This document shows positions 8,146 through 15,273 of a stretch of DNA of 64,000 bases, piece by piece. The notes below the pieces were generated by a model. That model was not told where the DNA came from. It searched no databases and saw only the letters and a program-made list of their open reading frames with translations. The first letter of the stretch is position 1; the number at the start of each line of letters is the position of its first letter. The position numbers were made by a program, and so were the translations under genes. Source of the stretch: JAHTBL01 sp038532735 (GTDB taxonomy: Bacteria > Pseudomonadota > Alphaproteobacteria > Rhodobacterales > Rhodobacteraceae); contig JBCBAC010000001.1 in assembly GCA_038532735.1 (NCBI GenBank), forward strand, positions 62,001 through 126,000. The letters are read 5' to 3'.

Positions 8146-9909
8146 ATGACGTTCCAGAATTCCTCAGACACGCCCCTCGCCAGCCTAAGCCGCGCGCTGA
8201 CCGCCCGCATCGCGGTGATCTATCCCAATATCGATGCCGACATCCTGGCCAGCAAGATTGTGGAGGCGTTCTGGCCGGAAGGCACCCTGCGCCGCAAACG
8301 TGCGCGCAAGGCTGGCAATGCGCTTTGGTCGCAAGAAGATGCGCTGCTTATCACCTACGGAAACTCGCTGATCGACGGAAAGCACAAGCCTTTGGACTTG
8401 CTACATCATTTCCTGCGCGCGCAGCTGAAGGACGTGTTGAACGGGGTGCATATCCTGCCCTTCTTTCCGTTCACTTCGGATGACGGGTTTGCGGTGTCGG
8501 ATTATACCAGCGTCAATCCGCAGCTTGGCGATTGGCCCGATATCAGCCGCATCGCAAGCGATTTCAAACTGATGTCTGATCTGGTGCTGAATCATGTTTC
8601 GAGCCAAGGCAACTGGTTCAACGCCTATCGCCAAGGCCAGGCCCCCTATGATCGCTTCTTCTTTGAAGGCGACCCGAATGACGACCTCAGCGCTGTCGTG
8701 CGCCCTCGTACGACGCCGCTTTTGCAAGAGGTCGAAACCGCCGACGGCCCACGCCATGTGTGGTGCACGTTCAGCCATGACCAGATCGATCTGGATTTCC
8801 GTAACCCGGAGGTGCTTCTGGAGTTTCTGAGGATCATCCGGCTGCATGTAGATAATGGCGTGCAGATCATCCGCCTCGATGCGGTCGCATTCCTCTGGAA
8901 AGAGCCGGGAACCCCCTCGATCCACATGCCGCAAACCCATGAGATCGTGAAGCTGATCCGCATGCTTTGCGATTTCGCGGTTGAGCCGATCATCCTGCTG
9001 ACCGAAACCAACGTCCCGAAGGCCGAGAACCTAAGTTATTTCGGCAAGCAGGACGAAGCGCATGTCATCTACAACTTCCCGCTGCCGCCGCTCATCCTGC
9101 ACGCGCTGCTGTCGGGCACTGCCAAGCATCTCGTGCAATGGCAACGCGCGATGCCACCGGCGCCGATGGGCTGTGCCTATCTGAACTTCACCTCCAGCCA
9201 TGACGGGATCGGGATGCGGCCTGCCGAAGGGCTTCTGTCACCCGAGGATCAGGCCACCATGATCGACACGGTCACCAAGGTCGGCGGACGTGTTTCGATG
9301 CGCGCGTTGCCCGATGGCGGGGAAGCGCCCTATGAGCTTAACACAACGTTTTTCGATGCGCTGAGCGAGACGTTCAACGGACCTGACGAGTATCACATCG
9401 CGCGGTTCCTCTGCTCGCAAACCATCGTCATGTCGCTTGAGGGCGTTCCGGCGTTCTACATCCACTCCCTGCTGGCGACCCCGAATGATCACGAAGGGGT
9501 CGAGAAACGCGGCATGAACCGCGCGATCAATCGACACCGCTGGAATTATGAACTTTTACAACAGCAACTGGCCAACCCCGGCAGCTCTCAGGCGATTGTG
9601 CTGGATGCCATGCGCGAGCGGCTCAAAATCCGTCGCAAGCAAGTGGCTTTCCACCCCAATGCCACGCAATTCACATTGCAGGCGGTTGATACGCGGGTGA
9701 TGGGGGTTTGGCGGCAAAGCCTTGATCGCAAACAGTCGATCTTTGCCCTCCACAATGTCAGCGCCGAGACGGTCACACTACCCGCAGAAGCGCTAAACCT
9801 GATCGCCGACGAAAGCTGGAGCGATGTGCTCGCCCCCGATGACATCATCGCGGAAGAGATCACCCTCGCCCCCTATCAATGCCGCTGGATCACCAACCTG
9901 AGCTACTGA
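8146..9909 (+). CDS. GH13 sugar phosphorylase, probably glucosylglycerate phosphorylase
   Basis: This is a 587-residue (alpha/beta)8-barrel enzyme of the sucrose phosphorylase branch (GH13_18). The catalytic set is visible: nucleophile Asp in IIRLDAVAF, acid/base Glu in LLTETNVP and transition-state Asp in TSSHDGIG. Family members split sucrose, sucrose 6-phosphate or glucosylglycerate with phosphate to give glucose 1-phosphate. The neighbouring, convergent GpgP-GpgS operon for glucosylglycerate synthesis makes glucosylglycerate the best guess. The ATG at 8146 is chosen; a GTG at 8128 in frame is possible, and neither has a clear ribosome site. The 3' end overlaps the convergent gpgS end by 7 bases. 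Confidence 0.8.
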   Translation: MTFQNSSDTPLASLSRALTARIAVIYPNIDADILASKIVEAFWPEGTLRRKRARKAGNALWSQEDALLITYGNSLIDGKHKPLDLLHHFLRAQLKDVLNGVHILPFFPFTSDDGFAVSDYTSVNPQLGDWPDISRIASDFKLMSDLVLNHVSSQGNWFNAYRQGQAPYDRFFFEGDPNDDLSAVVRPRTTPLLQEVETADGPRHVWCTFSHDQIDLDFRNPEVLLEFLRIIRLHVDNGVQIIRLDAVAFLWKEPGTPSIHMPQTHEIVKLIRMLCDFAVEPIILLTETNVPKAENLSYFGKQDEAHVIYNFPLPPLILHALLSGTAKHLVQWQRAMPPAPMGCAYLNFTSSHDGIGMRPAEGLLSPEDQATMIDTVTKVGGRVSMRALPDGGEAPYELNTTFFDALSETFNGPDEYHIARFLCSQTIVMSLEGVPAFYIHSLLATPNDHEGVEKRGMNRAINRHRWNYELLQQQLANPGSSQAIVLDAMRERLKIRRKQVAFHPNATQFTLQAVDTRVMGVWRQSLDRKQSIFALHNVSAETVTLPAEALNLIADESWSDVLAPDDIIAEEITLAPYQCRWITNLSY

Positions 9910-11123
9910 AACGCTTCGACATCCGCGATGGCGGCGGTGCGCAGGTCCCGGATGAAGCTTGGGTCTGCGGCGTGCACACGGCTCCATGTGGGGATGAACG
10001 GCGTCTCGTGTGGGTTGTCCAAAAAGGTCTGTCCAGCGCGCATGATCGCTTCGGCAAAAAGCTCAATTGAGACCTCTTCGGAGTGGCGATCCAGCGACAG
10101 GCCATTCATCTGCGCGTCGCTGTAATACGCCTCCAAGAGATCAAGCGCGCTGCGATAATAGGTGGCTTTCAGCGTGCGGAACGTGTTGTGCGTGAAGACC
10201 GTGCCATCTGCCGCGAGCTTGCGGAAGATCGCCTTGCAGATATCCGTAGACATGCGGTTCAAACCCGCATCTGCATCCTCAGCGCTGAGGTCTTGGTGCT
10301 TGTGATCGTAGACATCGGCAATTTCCACCTGGCAGACGGACCGGGGCGCGAGGTTCCGCCAGGCCTCTGACAGCAAGCCGATCTCCAACCCCCAATCTGA
10401 GGGGATCCGCAGATCCGGCAGAATATTCGTCCGCATCGCCATCTCGCCCGAGAGCGGGTAGCGGAAGCTGCGCAGGTAATCGAGGTAATCGCGATCCCCG
10501 ATCACCTTCTTCAGCGCGATCAGTAATGGTGTCACCAAAAGCCGGGTGACACGACCGTTCAGCTTGCCGCCCCCGATCCGCGAATAATACCCTTTGGCCA
10601 ATTGATAAGGGAAAGTGGGATTGGCGACAGGATAGATCAGCTTGGCCAGCATATCATTGGTGTAGGTCAGGATATCGCAGTCATGGATCGCCATGACGGC
10701 GCTGTCTTCGCAGCCGATCAGATACCCAAGCGAGGACCAGACATTCTTACCTTTACCTTGCTCGGATGGGGCCAGCCCCATCGCATCCAGACGCTGGCCA
10801 AGCTCCAGCATTCGGGGACTATCGTTCCAGATCACGATATGGTTCTGGTTCAACCCTTTGAAGAAGTCGCGCGCATGGCGGAATTCATCTTCATTGGCCC
10901 GGTCGAGCCCGATGATAATCCGGTGTAAATAGGTGACCTTCGATAGCTCTGATAGAATGCGCGGCATCGCGTCTGTCTCAAGCTCGGAATAGAGGCACGG
11001 CAGGATCAGCGACATCTTCCGCGTCTGGGCAAACGTCTCTAGCTCGTAGGTCATTTCGTCAACGGAGCGGGTCCGCAAGTCATGCAGTGTCGCGATGTTT
11101 CCGCTTTGATGAAAGTCGACCAT
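9903..11123 (-). CDS. gpgS: Glucosyl-3-phosphoglycerate synthase-like glycosyltransferase
   Basis: This 406-residue GT-A transferase has an N-terminal nucleotide-sugar fold (SLILPCLYSELE), the acidic metal motif AIHDCDIL near residue 145, and the GKGKNVWSSLGYLIG loop. It resembles GpgS, which joins glucose from a nucleotide donor to 3-phosphoglycerate. The next gene upstream in the same operon encodes a mannosyl/glucosyl-3-phosphoglycerate phosphatase. Together they would make glucosylglycerate, an osmolyte also used under nitrogen limitation. A mannosyl specificity is not excluded. Only 12 bases separate it from gpgP. Confidence 0.75.
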   Translation of the reverse strand: MVDFHQSGNIATLHDLRTRSVDEMTYELETFAQTRKMSLILPCLYSELETDAMPRILSELSKVTYLHRIIIGLDRANEDEFRHARDFFKGLNQNHIVIWNDSPRMLELGQRLDAMGLAPSEQGKGKNVWSSLGYLIGCEDSAVMAIHDCDILTYTNDMLAKLIYPVANPTFPYQLAKGYYSRIGGGKLNGRVTRLLVTPLLIALKKVIGDRDYLDYLRSFRYPLSGEMAMRTNILPDLRIPSDWGLEIGLLSEAWRNLAPRSVCQVEIADVYDHKHQDLSAEDADAGLNRMSTDICKAIFRKLAADGTVFTHNTFRTLKATYYRSALDLLEAYYSDAQMNGLSLDRHSEEVSIELFAEAIMRAGQTFLDNPHETPFIPTWSRVHAADPSFIRDLRTAAIADVEAFQ

Positions 11124-11135
11124 ACCGTTCCTGTC

Positions 11136-11918
11136 CTATCTGGGCGTAAGTTGTGAAAGCAGCTTGAGAACAGCCTCAGACCAGCCTGTTGGCCCTGGCG
11201 CAGCCGTGCGCATGATGCGTCCGGTATCTTCGCCTTTCAAGGGTGGCAGGTCAGGGCCATGCGGGTTGGCAACGATCACGCCAAACTCGGCGGCCTCAAG
11301 CATTTCGATGTCATTGGGCGCGTCGCCCAGCGCGATGGTATGCGCAGGTTTGTAAGCGGCAATGACCTTGGCCATACCGTCTGCCTTGGTGCGCCCGCGT
11401 GAGAGGGTCAAAAACCGCCCACCAGAGCGCGCATGGATGCCGTGATGTGTCAGCTCGGTGATAAACGCATCGAACGCCGCGTCATCGCCCGACCACAGGC
11501 CGGGTTCTGAAAAGCGACGCGCCTTCGCATGGGTAGCGTCTTCAGGGGAAAGCCCGGTCGCCTCTGCAACTTCCGCCGACGTCATATCGCCGAACCCACG
11601 GAACTCAGCGCGCAAGGTCGGGGTGATCTTGGCCAGAGCCCCTCGGATCGCCTCATAGTCCGACGCGTCCTCTGCGGGGTCGCCTAGCCCGATCACGCCA
11701 GCGCCGTTCTCGACGATGGCAGGTGCACCCTGTAGCCCCATCGCCTCTTGCAGGATCCGCATCTCGGCTTCGGTCTTGCTGCTGGACAGAACGAGGCACG
11801 CCCCCCTCTCGGCCAAAGCCGTCAAAGCAGGGCGCGCAGGCTGCCAATCATATGTTTCGTGATCCAGAAGCGTGCCGTCCAAGTCCGAAAACACAATAAG
11901 AGCGGCACTATCATCCAT
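11136..11918 (-). CDS. Mannosyl/glucosyl-3-phosphoglycerate phosphatase (HAD)
   Basis: This 260-residue HAD-superfamily phosphatase is of the MPGP/GpgP type. Motif I is FSDLDGTLLD (residues 10-19), motif II the LSSSKT segment, and motif IV GDAPNDIEML near residue 210. A Cof-like cap lies between. It should remove phosphate from glucosyl-(or mannosyl-)3-phosphoglycerate to give the free solute. It is first in the operon with the gpgS-like gene and is divergent from the GbsR/MarR-like regulator, sharing a 102-base promoter region. Confidence 0.8.
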   Translation of the reverse strand: MDDSAALIVFSDLDGTLLDHETYDWQPARPALTALAERGACLVLSSSKTEAEMRILQEAMGLQGAPAIVENGAGVIGLGDPAEDASDYEAIRGALAKITPTLRAEFRGFGDMTSAEVAEATGLSPEDATHAKARRFSEPGLWSGDDAAFDAFITELTHHGIHARSGGRFLTLSRGRTKADGMAKVIAAYKPAHTIALGDAPNDIEMLEAAEFGVIVANPHGPDLPPLKGEDTGRIMRTAAPGPTGWSEAVLKLLSQLTPR

Positions 11919-11985
11919 AACTCTAGTATCGGGAGAGCATTACGGGCCTGCAACCCGAAATCCAGAGATTTCGAGATCAAGGATA

Positions 11986-12014
11986 TTGACTCCTCCCGCA
12001 AAGTATCTAATATT
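11986..12014 (+). promoter_or_regulatory. Predicted promoter of a leaderless regulator transcript
   Basis: TTGACT (11986-11991) and AATATT (12009-12014) are separated by 17 bases. The expected transcription start falls at 12021, the A of the ATG codon, and there is no Shine-Dalgarno sequence. The regulator mRNA may therefore be leaderless. Confidence 0.45.
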
Positions 12015-12031
12015 TCTGTTATGACAGAAAT
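12012..12031. promoter_or_regulatory. Operator 1 of the GbsR/MarR-like regulator
   Basis: ATTTCTGT (12012-12019) and ACAGAAAT (12024-12031) form a perfect 8-4-8 inverted repeat that covers the end of the -10 region and the ATG of the regulator gene. The same palindrome recurs at 12601-12620. Confidence 0.75.
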
Positions 12032-12581
12032 TACCGATCATAAAAAATCTGAAGCGAAATCGCAGTTTATCCTCTATTGGGGTGACATGGGCAGCCAATG
12101 GGGTGTGAACCGCTCTGTCGCGCAAATCCATGCACTGTTGTTTCTCAGCACGACCCCGATGAACGCCGAACAAATCTCGGCTGAGCTGGAGATCGCGCGC
12201 TCTAACGTGTCCAACTCCCTCAAGGAGCTTGTGGCCTGGAAGCTGATCCGCCGCGTGCCCCAATTGGGCGACCGTCGGGAGCATTTCGAGGCCGAGACCG
12301 ATCCGTGGGAGATCGCCCTCCGCGTCGCCCAAGGTCGTAAAGAGCGCGAGATTGACCCGGCGATGCGCGTCATCGCTGATTGCGTTGAAAAGGCTGAGAC
12401 AGAGACAGGGCTGGATCCGGAGGTCAAGAAACGGATGCAGGATATGAACACGTTTCTGAAGACCGTCGACACGTGGCACGGACAGATGCTGGGCGTGCCG
12501 AAGGAGAAACTGAACATGCTGTTGAAGATGGGGAACAAGGTGATCTCGCTCCTCTCGTTCACGGGTAAGAAATCCGAATAG
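12021..12581 (+). CDS. GbsR/MarR-family winged-helix transcriptional regulator
   Basis: This 186-residue winged-helix protein is of the GbsR branch of MarR. It has NRSVAQIHALLFLS, MNAEQISAELEIARSNVSNSLK (the recognition helix) and a wing region KLIRRVPQLGDRREHFEAE, followed by a helical dimerisation tail. The ATG at 12021 is chosen because it lies inside a perfect palindrome that recurs before the next operon, and earlier in-frame starts would run into the divergent promoter. It probably represses itself and the DUF4166/dehydrogenase pair. Control of the divergent gpgP-gpgS operon is possible, since GbsR relatives govern osmolyte genes. Confidence 0.85.
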   Translation: MTEITDHKKSEAKSQFILYWGDMGSQWGVNRSVAQIHALLFLSTTPMNAEQISAELEIARSNVSNSLKELVAWKLIRRVPQLGDRREHFEAETDPWEIALRVAQGRKEREIDPAMRVIADCVEKAETETGLDPEVKKRMQDMNTFLKTVDTWHGQMLGVPKEKLNMLLKMGNKVISLLSFTGKKSE

Positions 12582-12600
12582 GCTTTTTATTTGCCGTATT

Positions 12601-12620
12601 ATTTCTGTCCATACAGAAAT
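12601..12620. promoter_or_regulatory. Operator 2 of the GbsR/MarR-like regulator
   Basis: ATTTCTGT (12601-12608) and ACAGAAAT (12613-12620) repeat the 8-4-8 palindrome of operator 1, including the adjoining TACCG. It overlaps a TATTAT -10-like element (12597-12602) before the DUF4166 gene, so binding would block that promoter. Confidence 0.75.
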
Positions 12621-12650
12621 TACCGTCACAAGAAGTAAAGAGGGATAGCC

Positions 12651-13298
12651 ATGTATTTTCGCCCTGAAACCTCGACTATCGAACCAAAGCCTGACCGCCG
12701 GATCCGTGATCTGCTAGGACCTGACGCATGGCGCAGGCTTGCCCCGGCCATCCGCGAACGGTTCGGCAAACGCGTCGAAGGCGGCGCCAGCGTTGCCTAT
12801 CAAGGCGAGGTGACCGTGCTTCGCATGAATTGGGCAGGCTGGCTTTTGGCGCAAGCGACCCGTCTGATCGGTGCGCCTTTGCCTTATGATAGTGGCTGCG
12901 TCGGCAAACCAGCGGTTGTCGTGGTCACCGAAGATGCAGTCGGCAATGGTCAGTTCTGGATACGCCAATACGGACGTAAAAGCGGGTTCCCGCAGATGGT
13001 CCACAGCTCCAAACGCTTCTCCGGACCGACCGGGCTGGAAGAGTATATCGGCTACGGGATCGGCATGGCTCTGAGGTTGGAAGCGCAACGCACAGCGCTG
13101 CTGTTCAAAAGCGATCACTATTTCCTGTCGATCCTTGGCCGCCGGGTGCGGCTGCCGCGCATCGTCTCTCCCGGCGCCTTGGTGATCGGCCATCACGATC
13201 AGGGCAACGGCGCCTTTCGGTTTTCGCTTGAACTCAAGAACCGCATTTTCGGAACGCTTCTGGTGCAAGACGCCGTTTTTCAGGAGGTCAAACCATGA
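12651..13298 (+). CDS. DUF4166 domain protein
   Basis: This 215-residue protein is of the DUF4166 type (I recognise the RIRDLLGPDAWRRLAPAIRERF opening here shortened, residues 17-38, and the GNGAFRFSLELKNRIFG C-terminal part). No enzymatic function is established for this domain, which is usually found beside or fused to saccharopine-dehydrogenase-like NAD(P) proteins. The stop overlaps the start of the next gene (ATGA). A good ribosome site (AGAGGGA) and operator 2 lie upstream, so the pair is a regulated unit under the GbsR-like protein. Confidence 0.75.
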   Translation: MYFRPETSTIEPKPDRRIRDLLGPDAWRRLAPAIRERFGKRVEGGASVAYQGEVTVLRMNWAGWLLAQATRLIGAPLPYDSGCVGKPAVVVVTEDAVGNGQFWIRQYGRKSGFPQMVHSSKRFSGPTGLEEYIGYGIGMALRLEAQRTALLFKSDHYFLSILGRRVRLPRIVSPGALVIGHHDQGNGAFRFSLELKNRIFGTLLVQDAVFQEVKP

Positions 13299-14482
13299 CC
13301 AATACTGTGATGATCGTCGGCGCAACCGGCGTGTTCGGGCGCCGTCTGACCAGCCACCTCGCGGCCACGAGTTGGGCCCGTCTGATCCTGACGTCCCGAA
13401 CCGAAAACAAGGCCAAGGACCTGGCCGCTCAGGTGAATGCAGACCATCCAAGCTGCGGCGCAACAGGCATCGCGTTGGACTGCGCTGTCAATCTGCAGGA
13501 CGTTCTGCGCCTCCACAGGCCTTTCGCCGTGATTGACTGCTCAGGTCCATTTCAAGGTGCAACTTATGATACCGCGCGTGCCGTTCTGAAAGCCGGTGCG
13601 CATTTTATAGATCTTGCCGATGCGCGGGATTATCTGGCGGGTTTTGGCCCCGCACTTGATGAACTCGCAAAGCGCAACAAGGTCACGGCGATGACCGGCG
13701 CCAGCTCGACACCGGCTTTGTCCAGCAGCGTTGTGGCCGAGTTGGTCGAGGGCTGGCAACTGGTCGACAATATCGACATTGCGATCACCCCCGGCGGCAA
13801 GAGCGAGGTCGGTCGCTCTGTCATAGAAGCGATCCTCAGCTATGCCGGGCGCGATGTGCCGATCTGGGAAAACGGTCAGGCTGCAACAACACGCGGATGG
13901 ACCAAGGGCGACCACATTCGAATGCGCGGGCTCGGAAAGCGCAGGGTCGCGCCTGTTGAAACCCTCGATGCGGTTTATCTGGGCGAGCGCTATGGCGTGA
14001 CCTCCCGTGTGCGCTTTACTGCGGGTCTGGAATCGCGGCTGGAACAATTCGGGATCGAACTACTCGCAAATCTGCGCGGCTATGGGTTGCTCGGTGAGCT
14101 TGCTCCGCTAATCCCGTGGCTGCTCAAAGCGCGTCGGATCACGCAATTGTGGACGTCGGATCGCGGTGGCATGCAGGTGTGCGCAGCGGCGGTCAGTGAG
14201 TTGGGCCAACCGGTTCATTCCACCTGGTCCCTGCTGGCGCAAGACAATCATGGCCCTTTCGTGCCCATCCTCGCCGCGGCAGCCGCCTTGCGCAAACTGC
14301 AATCATACGACCTGCCCGTAGGCGCAGGTTTTGCGCACCGGCACCTCTCTCTGTCCGAGATTATGGCAGAGGCGCACCCCTATAACATTACAACTGGCGT
14401 GACACATGAGCCCCTGATGTCGTGTGGATCAAAGCGCCCTGCAGGAGCCACCTTCTCGCAGAAACTCAAACGCCATGCATAA
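13295..14482 (+). CDS. Saccharopine dehydrogenase-like NAD(P)-binding protein
   Basis: This 395-residue protein has an N-terminal Rossmann fold (MIVGATGVFGRRLTSHLA) typical of the saccharopine dehydrogenase-like superfamily. FAVIDCSGPFQG and KAGAHFIDLADARDY are conserved in the trans-acting enoyl reductase/saccharopine reductase-like subgroup. The true substrate is unknown; lysine metabolism is not implied by context. Its AGGAGG ribosome site lies in the end of the DUF4166 gene, and the ATGA overlap shows tight coupling. Confidence 0.78.
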   Translation: MTNTVMIVGATGVFGRRLTSHLAATSWARLILTSRTENKAKDLAAQVNADHPSCGATGIALDCAVNLQDVLRLHRPFAVIDCSGPFQGATYDTARAVLKAGAHFIDLADARDYLAGFGPALDELAKRNKVTAMTGASSTPALSSSVVAELVEGWQLVDNIDIAITPGGKSEVGRSVIEAILSYAGRDVPIWENGQAATTRGWTKGDHIRMRGLGKRRVAPVETLDAVYLGERYGVTSRVRFTAGLESRLEQFGIELLANLRGYGLLGELAPLIPWLLKARRITQLWTSDRGGMQVCAAAVSELGQPVHSTWSLLAQDNHGPFVPILAAAAALRKLQSYDLPVGAGFAHRHLSLSEIMAEAHPYNITTGVTHEPLMSCGSKRPAGATFSQKLKRHA

Positions 14483-14602
14483 CGACTGAGGCCGCTGCTG
14501 ACGCCTATGGGTAGCCGAAAGGCGTAAGACTTAAGGCGCACGACCAAAGCCGCATCGACACAATTGGTGGCAAATCTTAAAAAACTGTCAACTTGGGAGG
14601 AG

Positions 14603-14636
14603 GCCGATGTGTCAGCATCGGCGAGCATCCCGATGC
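14603..14636. repeat. Two adjacent short hairpins before pseudoazurin
   Basis: GCCGATG pairs with CATCGGC (14603-14622) and GCATC pairs with GATGC (14625-14636). Together they form two small stem-loops in the leader of the pseudoazurin gene. They lack T-runs and are not terminators; a role in mRNA stability or translation is possible. Confidence 0.3.
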
Positions 14637-14689
14637 AAACACTCTAATGGTGCGTCACTGGCGGACCGAAGCAGAAAGGATGTTTCATA

Positions 14690-15166
14690 TTGCTCTCTCG
14701 CCGCACGTTTATTGCCTCCAGCACCGCTCTCTTGGTCGCGCCCTATGTCGCTCGGGCCAATACGCCGTTTGTTGTCGAGATGTTGAACAAGCATCCCGAA
14801 GACCGAAAACTTCGTCAGATTTTCCTGCCCCGCTTGGCAGTCATCGACGCAAGCGAGAGCGTGCTTTTCAAAGCAACCGACCGCGGCCATAACGCAGCCT
14901 CGGCGGATGACATGATCCCGGAGGGTGCTGAGGCATGGAAAGGGGATCTGGGCAAAGACATCGAAGTCACGCTCACGGTTCCCGGCATCTATGGCTATGT
15001 CTGCACGCCGCATGTCTCCACAGGGATGGTTGGGGCCATCGTCGTGCGCGGGGACGGCGTTCTTGATAACTTCGAGGCGGTCAAATCAGTCAATCAGCGT
15101 GGCAAAGCCAAGAAGATCTTTGGTGAGATTTGGGACGAAATCGACGCACTTGGCTTGGCGACCTAG
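14690..15166 (+). CDS. Pseudoazurin (blue copper electron carrier)
   Basis: This 158-residue exported type I copper protein starts with a Tat-like signal (SRRTFIASS, cleavage probably after ARA). The mature domain follows the pseudoazurin pattern VEMLNKHPED, DRGHNAASADDMIPEGAE and VCTPHVSTGMVG. The copper ligands are His of GHN, Cys and His of CTPH, and Met of GMVG. Pseudoazurins carry electrons in the periplasm, often to nitrite or nitrous oxide reductases, but none is present here. The gene sits beside the PQQ island and a NosR/ApbE pair. The TTG start at 14690 is supported by AGAAAGGA nine bases upstream. Confidence 0.85.
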   Translation: MLSRRTFIASSTALLVAPYVARANTPFVVEMLNKHPEDRKLRQIFLPRLAVIDASESVLFKATDRGHNAASADDMIPEGAEAWKGDLGKDIEVTLTVPGIYGYVCTPHVSTGMVGAIVVRGDGVLDNFEAVKSVNQRGKAKKIFGEIWDEIDALGLAT

Positions 15167-15273
15167 AAAGCTAACTATTTATAACTGAACGGCTTTATCC
15201 GAAACCTCATCGGCGTGATCCGAGCGCCTGCCTGCCGAGGGCATTCAAGAACTGACTCGAAAGACCATCCGTC

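Noticed and set aside
14607..14640. Short ORF with strong Shine-Dalgarno just before pseudoazurin (starts MCQHRRASRC)
   Set aside because: Could be a Cys/His-rich leader peptide, but the frame runs far into the pseudoazurin gene and no conservation can be judged from one sequence.
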